Shown here piece after piece: positions 36,577 through 47,448 of a DNA stretch of 64,000 nucleotides. Source of the stretch: Fistulifera solaris (taxonomy: Eukaryota; Bacillariophyta; Bacillariophyceae; Naviculales; Stauroneidaceae); the NCBI GenBank assembly GCA_030295235.1, contig AP026139.1, positions 620,001 through 684,000 on the forward strand, given 5' to 3'. How positions within the stretch are numbered: position 1 is the stretch's first letter; each line of letters begins with the position of its first letter. A model generated the notes under the pieces. It did not search any database. It was given only the letters and a program-made list of their open reading frames with translations, and was not told the origin of the DNA. Both the position numbers and the translations under genes were made by a program.

Positions 36577-37894
36577 TTATGTTAGATTAGTTTCAAAGCA
36601 AAAACTCTGACTCGAATCGCGGAACGTTGGCATCCGGAACTTCTTTCCAGGTGAGACGTCATCGCGTATCTTTTCTAAAGTCGTTTTGATTTTCATCAAA
36701 TCTGGTCGTTCGTGTAAATTCTGGCTCCAGCCTCGTTTGAGTAATTTTCGGAGAGCAAAGGGCCACGACCATGGAATAATGGGCCGCGCACCTTCTAGAG
36801 AAACCATTTCTTTCACCTGAGTACCAGGAAGGCCGTTGTAGGGCTTAAGCATCGCAACGACTTCCCAAAGAAGTATGGAGAATGAAAACACATCGGCTTT
36901 TAAATTATACGGCTCTCTTCGAATGACTTCTACTGCCATGTATCGTGGAGTTCCGGTGTTGCCACCAAGGTAGAAAGTTGCATCAGGGTTCTTTCTAGCC
37001 GGAAGCTCAACTGCCAAGCCAAAGTCGAAAATCTTTAATGTCCCTTCGCCGTCATAGCCAACGTTGCCTGATGAAAGAAGTGAGTCCGGTGCTCACGTCA
37101 TTGATTAGCGGGAAATCATTCTACCTACCAGGCTTTAAGTCACGAAACAGTATTCTCTTGTCGTGCATATATTCAAGTGCAGATGCTACATCGATTGCCG
37201 CATTTAGACGTTCGACAAGCATCTCTGGGCTGCCAATGCATGCAGGTTTTGGTATCGACAAGAGACCTTTTGATTTTGGAGCTTTGCTAGATTCTTCTCG
37301 CCATTGGTTGATTCGTTGCCCAAGGGTTATTGTTAACTTGTCGTAGACCAAGAAGAAGCCGTCCGGTCGGCATGTTTCGGCAAAGCCAGAAACTCCAGCC
37401 GCCGAACATCCCCGTAACTCAATGATGTTTTTGTGCGCCAAGGCGGAAACATAGTAGGCTTCCATCACCAGATCCCGGGCACCTGTCGTGAGCTTTTTAG
37501 TCTCATGGGCAAGTCTTGGTGTCAGACTTTTTACAACGTACTTCCTTCCTCCTTTGACAGGAAGTTGGTGCTGGTTGTGAAACGAGGAGATATCGCAAAT
37601 TGTTGAGAAGCCGCCTAGCCCAACAACATCACCAATTTCAAAATCGCTTCGCTCAAACAGAGGAAGATTCTGTAGTCTATGATTTCGTTTGAGATAAGTC
37701 GTCTGGTTAAGTAGCTCCGATACTCTAAACTCCGTCTTTCGGACCAATTCTTCCGCCTGTTCTGAGGGTATCGTATAATCATCCTCGGTGCTAAAGCCAA
37801 CCGTTGAATGTGCCGATGTCCCTTCGAGTGCCTTGCACTTCGTGAACATTCTATCATCTAAGCTTGCTGTTGTCGGGGGTTGCAGATTTGTCAT
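36577..37894 (-). CDS. Protein kinase, TKL-like, tandem copy B
   Basis: Paralogue of the neighbouring kinase. Exon 1 (37894-37129) and exon 2 (37067-36577) flank a 61-nt intron inside the catalytic-loop segment; they join in phase to 418 aa. Motifs are VVGLGGFSTICDI (G-loop), KYVVKSLTPRLAHE, KNIIELRGCSAAGVSGFAE, RILFRDLKPG then NVGYDGEGTLKIFDFGLA, NTGTPRYMAVEVIRREPY and DVFSFSILLWEVVAM. HRD reads FRD here. The N-terminal region has a matching pattern (SEQAEELVRKTEFRVSELL). Copy A lacks the intron, so either copy B gained one or copy A lost it after duplication. No frame break. Confidence 0.9.
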
Positions 37895-38707
37895 GGTGTA
37901 TTAAAACTGGTTCTCTCTATCGAAAAGATTGCAAATGGATCTAAAACGGTATCAATAGGAAAAATGGGTTGGTTTTCTACGTCCTTTACTCGTCAACGCG
38001 TACCAGTACTCCGTAAATCGGAGAAGTTGCGGGAGGAAAGTGTCTATATTGTAGGGAACGCAGACATTATTTTAGCTCCACGATTGTTCAATTTAGTTTA
38101 CCAGGTAGTGTAGGGTGTAAGGGGTAGGCCAAAGGCAAAGAGCCAAGAGATAAAAGATCGAACGCCAAACGCTTAACGCCCAAATGCCACATGCCACAAG
38201 GCACAGTCAAAGGGCATCGCAGAGGGCCTTTTGCCTGCTAAGCCCTAGGAAATCCTTGGTTGTCAGTTGTCCGTCGTCAGTCGTCAGACGTAATATTTGT
38301 TCTTCGATGCCGAGTATGACATGTATTGTAGGGAACTTGTGATTTAAAGTCTGAAGTTCTAGAGGCTCGAGACTCTAATGACCATAATGACATCATGAAA
38401 TGACTCCATCGTAGGACGACTACGTATTTGGTATTTGATGCAAACTTCGTTACGGAAGTCATACCTACTAAGATGAACAGTGAGCAATGGGCTACGTTAA
38501 TGTTAACGCTTGCAATCTTGAATCACGACAAGAATACTCAAACTCGAATCGACTATGGCGTCTGGTTTGAAATTAATCAAAAAGCCCAGAGTCTGTAATA
38601 GTATCTTTGGTTTGGTTCTTATCCAAGCAAAGACGGCCAGCGGCTAGGCAAGAACATCGCCAGTGTCCATGATAAGCTTCTCACTAACCAATGACTTCAT
38701 CCACTAA
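37895..38707. other. Intergenic, upstream of kinase copy B
   Basis: Contains the second copy of the 17-bp motif at 37999-38015, then a purine/ACGCC-rich stretch with loose short repeats at about 38110-38230 (GCCAAA, ACGCC, GCCACA). No gene that I can support. Confidence 0.55.
37999..38015. promoter_or_regulatory. Repeated upstream motif, copy 2
   Basis: CGTACCAGTACTCCGTA, identical to 23074-23090, about 105 bp upstream of kinase copy B. Role unknown. Confidence 0.35.
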
Positions 38708-39414
38708 TCATGGCGAATGCTTGGGGAACATTCCCAGCTCAGCGAGGATTTCTTCCTCTTTGCCACCATTAACTCGTAGTCATCGTCATCTTCGTGATCG
38801 TATCCTACCAAGTGGAGCATGCCATGAACTAGCAGCATATGAATGCGTTCTTCCGCGTCGTAGATTCGTGCCATGGCACCTGAAACACCCCGTTCATCCT
38901 CCTCTTCTTCGTCGTCACTTTCATCTAGTTGTTCATAATACTCCTTGTCTTCCTGGCATCGACGCATCACGTACGGGACATCCACCAGTAAATCACCTAG
39001 TTGATAGTAGTCCGGTATATCAAACTGAGGCGGCTCTAAGGTTCCCGGCTCGATGTAATCAGAAAAAGGGAACGAAAGAATATCCGATGGAGCATCGACA
39101 CCTCGTGATTCTAAATTGACTGCTTGCATCTCCTCGTCTCCAATCAGTTCTAAGGAAACTCCGTACGTTTCGTAGCCGATGTGTCTTCGAATTCGGCTCA
39201 ATGTTTCCAGTAAGCGAGCCTCGTCTATCTGAAGAACATCGGATAGGTCGTTTTGAAACAGTATCTTGCCTGGAGTAGAAGAGCCCGGCTTGGATCCGTA
39301 ACAACGAATTTGTGTTCGTCCCCGGTGGATGCAAGAGTGCACGGTATAACCGGTTGACGTTCGAAATAAGGCCGAAAGGAAAAGCTTATTCAACATGAAG
39401 AGTGCTTTATTCAT
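38708..39414 (-). CDS. ybeY: Endoribonuclease YbeY, organellar
   Basis: Metal-dependent RNase of the YbeY/UPF0054 family, used in rRNA maturation and ribosome quality control in bacteria and organelles. The metal-site signature is LLVHGMLHLVGYDHED (HGxLHLxGYDH), preceded by DAPSDILSFPFSDY and YQLGDLLVDVPYVMRRC. About 40 N-terminal residues, with Arg/Ser and hydrophobic stretches, look like an organelle presequence (mitochondrion or plastid). An acidic insert (residues about 155-175) sits between the two conserved blocks. The frame breaks once near 38755-38760; in the other frame the protein ends KEEEILAELGMFPKHSP at 38708, matching the usual YbeY C-terminus. About 235 aa. Confidence 0.93.
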
Positions 39415-40036
39415 GAGTATTTTAACATTAGATTAGAAATGAATCGAGGGATCTTTTCGTCGAAGGATTATTGCAGCGAATGAATTTTCTCTAACAATTG
39501 TTTTGTCGTTCCAAAGAAAAGCGGATGGCTGGGAAAGACTCGCGACTCGACACAAGACTGAATTCTATGTCTGACCAGTTTCGACCTCTAGAACTATACT
39601 GCGGACACCTGCACAAAGGGATGTCCTTTGATCACAAATGATTGGTGAAATTTTGTTCCTAACTTGGACCAGAATGACATTGTCGGCTCTGAGAATATGG
39701 CTGTACTTTAACCTAGAATAGAATGAGAGAGATGCCTAAAAAATGCGGCAAAATCGGTTGCGACAACTTTACAATTTGAAGTTATTAATAGTTTAATATT
39801 TCTGCGTCGTGTTGCCGATTTCCTTTCAAGTACCGCGCTTCGGAAGCAACATAAGTGAGAGGTCGATAGGCAGAGAAGCCCGATAAACGGTCGACAAATT
39901 ACGTAGCCCGCTAGTTGCGACAAGTTGTTGAATGCTTCCTGTGAAACAAAAGAAAAAGTATCAAGTAGCCACACGTAGCCACACGGAGCCACACAAGGGC
40001 TACACTTGACGTGTGGCCATGGAAATCATCTCACTC
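39415..40036. other. Intergenic
   Basis: Promoter side of ybeY and 3' flank of the SGNH hydrolase. Contains three tandem 10-mers at 39965-39994. No gene. Confidence 0.55.
39965..39994. repeat. Three tandem GTAGCCACAC units
   Basis: GTAGCCACAC GTAGCCACAC GGAGCCACAC in direct tandem, with an inverted partner GTGTGGC at 40011-40017. Together they can form a stem next to the 3' end of the SGNH hydrolase gene. Confidence 0.8.
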
Positions 40037-41032
40037 TCATTCGCGACTTTTTTTCAACAGCAGCTCCAAGCGTCCAGCGATCCGTGGAACCCACATTTTG
40101 TAGCCTTCCAGACTGGGATGCATAGAATCGACCATTCGATCATCTTGTATTTTCCCATCGGGAGTTAAGAACACATCACCACTGTCCATGTAGGCACAAA
40201 ATCTCATCAAATCACAAGTCTTTTTCAGTTCGGCATTGATCCAGAGCGAATTTTTCCATTGTCTCCCCAATGTAAAACGATTTTCCAGTTCATTGTAATC
40301 GGGACCGCGGAAAGGCTTTTGGTCACTGCACGGCAACAAACCGTGAACGAGTATCATGGCATCGGGTTTTTGTCGATGCACCACGTGAATGACTTGAAGA
40401 ATACCGGCCAGTGTCGTTCGCTTATTACAACCATCTCGTCCCATATTGTTAGTACCCAGCAGTATCACAAAAGCTTTCGGTTGCAACGACTCGGGCAGCA
40501 ATCCATTTTGTAAATGCCACAAAAAATGTCCGGTAGTATCTCCCGAAGACCCCAAGATCAAACCTTTCATCCGCTCCGTTTGAAAGTACTGATCAAAGAC
40601 GACTCGTTTATTGGCGAAATACGCCGGCTGATGACCATTCATCCGCGTTCCATTGAGACGTTCCAAGATGGAATCACCCAAAAAAACGACATCGAGTTGA
40701 CTCGGTGCAGCGGCGGCGACTTGTTTCATCCGCTGATGATGCGCTCGCCACAGTTGTCGTTTGTACATGTAAGCGACTGTCGGATCCCGACACGAGCAGT
40801 GTGTTACAACAAAGTCATCGTCATCGTCATCGTCGTCTTGACAGAACAACGGATTGGGAGCCGCGATGAGGAGCGGGTCGGTGGATCGTTCTGGGTCTCG
40901 TATTGGCGTGAGCGGATTGTCACGGGGGTGCTGGCCCAGTATGTAAACAACTACTACAAAGAGAACAGCAAATATATGTCGTTTTCCAAAACTGTTAGAC
41001 GGTGTTGGTAAAGAAGGGCTTATGATTGTCAT
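40037..41032 (-). CDS. SGNH/GDSL hydrolase, type II membrane or secreted
   Basis: Lipase/esterase-type SGNH hydrolase of 331 aa, single exon. The N-terminus has a signal anchor (FAVLFVVVVYILG) followed by an acidic run of eight Asp. Catalytic blocks are VVFLGDSILERLNG (nucleophile Ser of GDS), LILGSSGDTTGHFLWHLQNG (block II Gly), FVILLGTNNMG (block III Asn) and VDSMHPSLEGYKMW (block V DxxH). This is the full SGNH set, similar to PAF-acetylhydrolase beta/gamma-like and fungal/plant acyl esterases. Substrate unknown; the location is probably the secretory pathway or cell surface. It lies divergently from the annexin gene. No frame break. Confidence 0.88.
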   Translation of the reverse strand: MTIISPSLPTPSNSFGKRHIFAVLFVVVVYILGQHPRDNPLTPIRDPERSTDPLLIAAPNPLFCQDDDDDDDDFVVTHCSCRDPTVAYMYKRQLWRAHHQRMKQVAAAAPSQLDVVFLGDSILERLNGTRMNGHQPAYFANKRVVFDQYFQTERMKGLILGSSGDTTGHFLWHLQNGLLPESLQPKAFVILLGTNNMGRDGCNKRTTLAGILQVIHVVHRQKPDAMILVHGLLPCSDQKPFRGPDYNELENRFTLGRQWKNSLWINAELKKTCDLMRFCAYMDSGDVFLTPDGKIQDDRMVDSMHPSLEGYKMWVPRIAGRLELLLKKSRE

Positions 41033-41530
41033 GGTGCCAGATAATGGAGAATGAAAAGGACGGACTATATGGAAGCTGCTACCGGTACTACGTACCTGGT
41101 AAGTCTACTAGTAGGCACGGACCTGCAAAAAGTGAAAAAGACCGTCAAAACAGTTATTTCATGTCTTACATGTCTTACCGGCTTTATTTAACTTTGTCCC
41201 TTTTGTCTTACCGTTGCACCTCCTTTTCCACGAGTGAAACCGCGGAACCATCGTCTTGGGTCTTGGGTGTGATGAAGCGTTCCGAGTAGACTGTGTGCCG
41301 TTGTGTACACTGTTACTCTTTCGCGGTATTGGACAAGACCAGCAAACCGCAAACGGAAGCTGGCCCGTTTTCATTCGTCGCCAAACGACGAACAAGATCC
41401 ATTTTCTTTCACACCTCACAATAATTATTAATCACACACTCATCGTGACAAACAAATCATCATTATTTGATTTTACCTGTTTCTCTTCGTGAAGCATTCA
41501 TCTTAACCCTTTCTCTCTCTTCTTCTCAAC
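41033..41530. other. Divergent promoter region SGNH hydrolase / annexin
   Basis: About 500 bp with a CTACCGGTACTACGTACC segment near 41080-41100, similar in wording to the ACCGGTAC cluster at 5.3 kb. No gene. Confidence 0.5.
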
Positions 41531-42674
41531 ATGACGATTCCTATTTATCCTGATATTGTAATGCAACAAAATCTTTCACCGGATCATTTCGGTTCCGAAA
41601 TTGATGATCTATGTCAACAGATTCGTGATGCGACGAAAGGCTGGTACGTTCGTTTTTTTGGGTTGTCTTGATACTTTGTATTGATAATAGACAAGCATTC
41701 TTCTTTATTTTGACGAAATTTCCGCTTGTTCTATGGTTTTTTCTTCGTTTCTCACACACATGTATTGAAATTGTAACACTCACAGGGGCGCCAACAAACA
41801 AAAAGTAATTGATGCACTCGCGACGCAAGATTCGACGAAACGTTACATGATCTCCTTGCGTTATCCGGAATTATTCAAAACACCGCTCGATGAATTGATG
41901 AAGAAAGAATTCAGTGGCGATTTTGGTCTAGCTCTCAAATTCCTTTCTCTGCCCATGCATCAAGCGGAAGCCGCCATGATTCGGAAAGCCACCAAAGGCA
42001 TCGGAGCCAATGTCAACATTGTCTGGAGTATCATGGTCGGACGAACCAACGCCGAAATCGAACTGCTCAAAAGACATACTACAAAAAGTACGACAAGGAT
42101 TTGGGAAAATTGCTGGCTTCCGAATTGCACGGCGACATGGAACGTTTGATCTTCAATTGTCTGCAGGCTGCGGAAGAAGAATACGATCCCAAATATCACA
42201 ATATCGATAAAGCGAAGGAAGATGCCGACATTATTCACAAAAAGGACAGGGAAAATTCTTTGGGACCGACGAAAAGACTATTTTCAAAGTATTGTGTGCC
42301 GCGCCGCCTCAACACATTGAAAACATTTCCAAAGAATACGCCGACAAGTACGGATACACATTGATGAAAGCCATGGAAAAGAACTGGGCGGAGAAGTACG
42401 CAGCGCGTGTCTGCATATGCTCGGAATGAAGCTAAAGCCGTTCGAGACTATGGCCAAACTCATCAAAGAAGCCTGTGCCGGATTTGGTACCGACGAACTG
42501 TTGTTGGCGTGTACGATCATTCGTTGTCAAGCCATTTTGGGACAAGTCCAATCCGCGCACATTGAGTTGTACGGCAAGACCATTCACGATCGTGTGCGCA
42601 AAGAAGTGGGTGGCAAATTCAAGACATTGCTATTGCAAGTTTTGAACGCCTCTTGGCCGGAAGAGGGTGCTTAA
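41531..42674 (+). CDS. Annexin
   Basis: Calcium-dependent phospholipid-binding protein. Exon 1 (41531-41643) begins MTIPIYPDIVMQQNL; after a 142-nt intron the first annexin repeat continues with GWGANKQKVIDAL (split at the Trp codon) and RYPELFKTPLDELMKKEFSG. Repeat 2 has MIRKATKGIGANVNIVWSIM; repeat 3 has GTDEKTIFKVLCAAPP and EYADKYGYTLMKAMEKELGG; repeat 4 has LIKEACAGFGTDELLLACTI. About 334 aa, the usual four-repeat length. Three missing single bases (near 42069-42072, 42237-42245 and 42380) interrupt the reading, all in A or G runs. The calcium-binding GxGT-type loops are partly degenerate, so calcium dependence is uncertain. Confidence 0.92.
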
Positions 42675-42779
42675 TGAGATGCGGATGGTTGTGATACTGG
42701 TGATGCTGTCGGAATTCTCGTTGTATTCGTAACAAATATTGAAAAAATCGCTCTTTAAAGAAACATGGTTCTGCTTTTC

Positions 42780-43529
42780 TTATTGTGAAAAGTAAAGGTG
42801 TATATTGTACATGGCGAGAATGCAAACGGTAGACACCAATCCGTACCGTTTGATTCCAATCGGTGTTGCCTCCATGGGATCCTTTGTTGAAATAGGAAAA
42901 ACTTCACCCTCTCGCTTGTGCATATTCGTTCGACCAAAGAATCTACCTTTTCTGGATGGTATATTTCGTTTCTTTTCCGAAGATTCAGTACATCGCCTCA
43001 ATGATTGTAAAGAGTGGGATAAAAGCGAAGGAACCCAAGAGGAATGAATCGACATTTTCGAGGGCATCCACGTCGAACGAGTCTGATCTACCACCAAAGA
43101 GACACGTGTCGACGTGTCGAACGACTGCACACTCCAGACTCCGATCCATTCATCGTTGTTGTCTTTCGTTTGCAACGACAGTGTTTGTTGTTGGGGATCG
43201 TACGTATATTGCACCAGTCCCCGCCACGTACGAAACCACCACGAATGTAACGTCATGGGCACATCATAAACTTGGACAGCTTTCTTGCGGTGAGTACTGG
43301 AGGATCGATCCAACAAACAATCCCACACGATCGAGGAAGGAAGGGGAATGTCCTGCACGACGACACCCCGTACCGTATGGTCCAAGGCACGGTAGCTTTG
43401 ATAAAATCCTGTTCGAGATAATTGTTGCAAGACTTCCTGATCGAGTAGTTCGAAAGGTTGCAACATTGACGATTCGAAGGAGTGCGTTTGAGACAAGAGA
43501 ATAAGGAGAAGGAGAAAAAGATGTTTCAT
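42780..43529 (-). CDS. Secreted/organellar START-like (SRPBCC, polyketide-cyclase-like) protein
   Basis: 249 aa from the ATG at 43529. MKHLFLLLLILLSQTHSF is a signal peptide ending HSF, which could also be a plastid-type cleavage site. The body looks like a SRPBCC/START-related lipid- or polyketide-binding fold: HTVRGVVVQDIPLPSSIVWD, QVYDVPMTLHSWWFRTWRGL, YDPQQQTLSLQTKDNNDEW, VWSVQSFDTSTRVSLVVD. A C-terminal hydrophobic helix (YGLVSTVCILAMYNIHLYF) may anchor it to a membrane. No catalytic residues can be assigned; the ligand is unknown. Convergent with the annexin gene and divergent from the amine oxidase. Confidence 0.75.
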   Translation of the reverse strand: MKHLFLLLLILLSQTHSFESSMLQPFELLDQEVLQQLSRTGFYQSYRALDHTVRGVVVQDIPLPSSIVWDCLLDRSSSTHRKKAVQVYDVPMTLHSWWFRTWRGLVQYTYDPQQQTLSLQTKDNNDEWIGVWSVQSFDTSTRVSLVVDQTRSTWMPSKMSIHSSWVPSLLSHSLQSLRRCTESSEKKRNIPSRKGRFFGRTNMHKREGEVFPISTKDPMEATPIGIKRYGLVSTVCILAMYNIHLYFSQ

Positions 43530-44419
43530 GGTTGATATTATTTGTTGTAATGAATGTTTGACAGGGAACGCAAACGCAATGCAAAAAAAAGGCGGGATGG
43601 GTGTTGGGTTGCGTTGATCCATGCTTCGTGATTTATTCAAAAACAATTCAGTCACGAACGAATCATCATCGATACATCAAAAAATCGCAATATCAATAAT
43701 CTTGCGCATCGTTTTCAGCTTTTACTTCATTGGACAAAAGTGTTGACCTGGCAATTTGGTTCGGTGGATATTCGTCCACTGGATCGGTTTGTGATTCGCT
43801 AACTTGTCTTTAAATCGTTTTGGTTCTCTTGTAGGGATAAGACGTAAGTTCAATAAATCCTAGCCATTTGTTGGTTCTCCGTAGCCCTGACCCCCCTGAC
43901 TACATTTTCGTCATGAGTCAGAGTTTCGTCGAGCTCGACTACTGGTATTGGTCAATCACATTATTTGTTTTAATATTAACATGATGTGTTGATCTTCAGC
44001 ATCGTTGGATTTGATCTGCATGTGGAGAATCCTTGCGTGTCTTTCGTACAAAGTATCTAGTATAGGCTCGACGTGTAAGCGACCTTTTTCGTCACAACTG
44101 CAATTCAGTCATGAAGTACACTTTTGTTGGCTGTAGAATTCGTCACCTCGTTTTCCGCCTCCAAAACGCGACGCGGCGAAAGACGATATATATTTATTAA
44201 GCCGCGAGCCCATTTTTCTTCTTGTCATTCCTGGCATCATCCCATGTATGTTTGTATGTATTCATTCCTTTTCATTACCATTAACTTGACAAGACTGCAC
44301 TCGCTTTTTTCATTCGTTCAATATCCCTCTGATTGATTCAATTCTTTGTTGCGAGATCGATCCTGCGACGCACCTTCATTTCTTTCTTCACAACTCGGAA
44401 AGCATTTCCCACCACACAA
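43530..44419. other. Divergent promoter region START-like / amine oxidase
   Basis: About 890 bp. Open frames here show no domain. I see no clear repeat. Confidence 0.55.
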
Positions 44420-46026
44420 ATGCGCGTTGCTATTGTTGGAGCTGGAGCCTCCGGCTTGCAATGCGCACATTCTCTCTTGTCGTCCAAAGCGATTACGCCT
44501 GAACAATTGACTATTTTAGAAGCCCGTGATCGGATTGGTGGACGAGTACACACGCATGAGGGATACGATTTGGGGGCGGCGTGGGTGCACGGGACGGGAG
44601 CCGATTGGGGACGCCGCAACAACAACAATAAGAAGAACGACTACTATCACAACAATCCCATGATGAAATTGTTACAGAAAACAACACCGGTCGGTGCTCT
44701 CGCCGATCAGCATCATTTGCGTTGTGTCTGTAACGGCAATCCCTGGATGCGTCCGCAATCGGTTTTGCATCAAGCCTCGCAGATTCAATTGTATCAGAAT
44801 GGCGATCCCATCGATCCTGCTGATCCAGTCATACCGGCCTCGTTGCGTGAACACTATACTCGCTTGGAAAAAGTCACCAAGTACGGGAATCAATTGTATG
44901 CCCAGGGACGTGGCTTGGAGACAGCGCATGTGTCCTTGCAAGAGGCGCTGCAGCAAGAGGGCGGTCCCGTGCAGCACTCCTTGACACTCTTTTATCAGCA
45001 TTTGCTAGAATGCTGGTACGGCGCAGCAGCATCGGAATTGCAGTTGTGTGAGTTTATTGACGAGCTGAACGACGAAGAAGAACACAGCAATGACGTTGAT
45101 GACGATCATCAATGGGATACGACTTACAGTCCCGAAGGAGACTTTTACGGACCGCACTGCACACTCCAGCGCGGTATGATCAGTGTACTGGAGCCACTGT
45201 TGTGTGATGGTGTACAAGAACGCGTGCATTTGGGAGAACCAGTCATACGCATGTCTCACACGGAGAATGACACGATTTTGCTGGAAACGCAACGGGGAAG
45301 TCTGTTCGAAGCCGATTGCTGTGTCTTGACCATGCCAGCAGGATGCCTCCGCGACGCCCTGCGACAGGGCAACTTTTTATGACCCCCTTGTCTTCAGAGA
45401 AACAAGAAGCTATTGAATTCTTGCAAATGGGAACCTACAAGAAAGTCATGATGACGTTTGATCACATCTTTTGGCCGACGGAACCCGCTTTCCTCGGTAT
45501 GGTGCGTTCCCTCGAGGCGTCTGAGAGCAGCAAAAATTTGGGACCATCGTTGCTGTTGGACAATTTGTGGGCTAGCCAAGGCAAGCCTTGCATTGAAGCG
45601 GTTCTTTTCGGTCACGACGGAACATGGGCCACCGGAAAACCCGATGAAGTGATTCGTGATGCTGTGCTTGACTTTATGGAAGAAGCCATGGGAAAATCCG
45701 ATCTGCGTCCTCATTGTATCGACTGTCATATCACGCGGTGGGAAGAAGATCCTTACAGTCGAGGTGCCTACTCGTCGATGAAACTGGGTTGCTTGTTGCG
45801 TCACGCCGAAGACTTGCGACAACCGGAATGGAACGGGCGATTGATTTTCAGTGGAGAAGCGACCATAACCGAGTTTGAAGGCAGCGTCCACGCTGCATTG
45901 TTCAGCGGTATGAATGCCAAGGACAACGTACTCCGGCTTCTGGAACGAGAAGAGGGAGCCGCATCTGCCAAGGTCGCCGACCAGCCGTCGAACTCCTCTG
46001 ACCCTAAAATTTTGTCGATTGCTTGA
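44420..46026 (+). CDS. FAD amine oxidase, polyamine-oxidase-like
   Basis: Flavin monoamine/polyamine oxidase family. From the ATG at 44420: MRVAIVGAGASGLQCAHSLL (Rossmann GxGxxG), EARDRIGGRVHTHEGYDLGA and AAWVHGTGADWG, the classic FAD and substrate blocks. In the middle are GDFYGPHCTLQRGMISVLEP and CVLTMPAGCLRDAL. After a one-base shift at the T run at 45373-45378, the protein continues TPLSSEKQEAIEFLQMGTYK, YSRGAYSSMKLGCLLRHAED and LIFSGEATITEFEGSVHAAL (C-terminal FAD site). About 535 aa. LSD1-type SWIRM or tower domains are absent, so a soluble polyamine oxidase fits best. An Asn-rich stretch at residues 65-80 is a local insert. Confidence 0.9.
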
Positions 46027-46505
46027 ACTATGGACATGTACTCTCCCATGAACTCAACTTGACGTTGGGACAATGAGAGGAATCTGTATACATATTGTCG
46101 CAGATATAATAAAGATAGAGAAGACCCTTAGTTTTTTTTGCTCCATTGGTCCTAGACTCTCGTGCAAAGTCGAAGGGGTACTTTTTGTGAACGAAAATGG
46201 AACGCAGTCCTGGAAGATTGCGGCGTTATTCATCAGTTCGCCGCGCTTATTTTGTGAAGAATAATTTCGAACAAAGAATCATTCATTTGCATCATGTAAA
46301 TCAGCTTGTTGCACCGAAAGAGCAAGAGCCAACCAAGAACTCTCTTTCATTCGATCCTTAAGAAACCTCATAGAACGAACGTAGCCTTATCTTGCGGCTT
46401 TTAGCATCAACAACACTCAACATTTTGTTCCTTCGAAATCTTTCCGCATTCGGCGTTGCTGCAGAGTTTATCTCTCCTAAAAGGCGATCCTTTCTGACAT
46501 CAACC
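46027..46505. other. Intergenic, upstream of pirin
   Basis: About 480 bp with no gene or repeat that I can support. The frame just upstream of the pirin start is open but has no ATG. Confidence 0.55.
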
Positions 46506-47355
46506 ATGACTACCGGTACTCCATCTACGACGTTCTCCAACATTCGCGTCGTTCCGAATGAGAAATTGTACGTGAGTGAACCACCTCCTTACATGTTTGG
46601 GAATCCAGGCAACCCAGGTTTCAACCCCACGTGGACGAACGATAATTGGTTGAAGTCTCGCTTTCATTTTTCGTTCGCCGAATATCACAATCCACGCAAC
46701 ACGAACTTTGGAGTCCTTCGTGTCATGAACGATGACTTGGTGCAACCGCAACGCATGTTTGGGACTCATCCGCATCGTGATATGGAAATCATCACCTACA
46801 TTGTCGATGGAGAATTGACGCATGAAGATAGTATGGGAACGAAAGAAAGTTTGGGACGTGGGAGCATTCAATTCATGACGGCCGGAACGGGAGTGATGCA
46901 TTCGGAAGCGAATGATGGTGAGAAGCCGTTGCGCTTTATACAAACTTGGATTGTTCCTTCGGAAGAGGATTGACTCCGAATTACGGATCGTTTCGTGGTG
47001 ATCCGGATCTTCGTCGGAACCAGTTACATCACTTGGTTTCGAATGTTAAAGATACATCGGTCACGACGCCAGTGCAAATCAATCAAGATTTAGATGGCTT
47101 TGCGTCAGAGTTAGAACAGGGCGAGAAACTCACGTACGATTTGGCTCCGGGTCGTCAAGCTTACATGCTTTGCATTGAAGGTGGAGTTACCGTGAACGGC
47201 AAAAGCTGCGCAAATACGATGCCTGCGAGATTACGGGTAGTGGGTCGGTAGATATAGAAGCCGCCGAAACGGAGGAAACGGAGCATGGACCTTTGGCGCA
47301 CATTCTCTTGTTTGTCATGGCGGCCGTTCCTGGATCTGGGCGTTCCGATTTGTAA
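46506..47355 (+). CDS. Pirin (bicupin)
   Basis: Iron-binding bicupin of the pirin family (redox-sensitive nuclear cofactor or quercetinase in other organisms). From the ATG at 46506 the N-terminal cupin has NFGVLRVMNDDLVQPQRMFG, then GTHPHRDMEIITYIVDGELT, with the metal ligands H-x-H and, further on, GTGVMHSE. The C-terminal cupin follows (GLTPNYGSFRGDPDLRRNQ, LTYDLAPGRQAYMLCIEGG, NGKKLRKYDACEITGS). Two missing bases (near 46967-46969 and in the AAAA at 47201-47204) shift the frame, and the protein ends SGRSDL at 47355. About 283 aa, normal for pirin. Function in diatoms is unknown. Confidence 0.93.
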
Positions 47356-47448
47356 TATATGTATGCATATTTAATTATCATTTGGCATTTTGAACTTGTT
47401 AGTTTTGTATTCGTTTATGCCATCACTTTATACTCATCATCTATACAT

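Noticed and set aside
41531-42674. Annexin as a pseudogene
   Set aside because: Three shifts, all one base and all in A or G runs, with every repeat otherwise conserved to the normal length; the same kind of error is seen across the window.
44124-44336. A 70-codon open frame before the amine oxidase
   Set aside because: No motif; composition as in the surrounding spacer.
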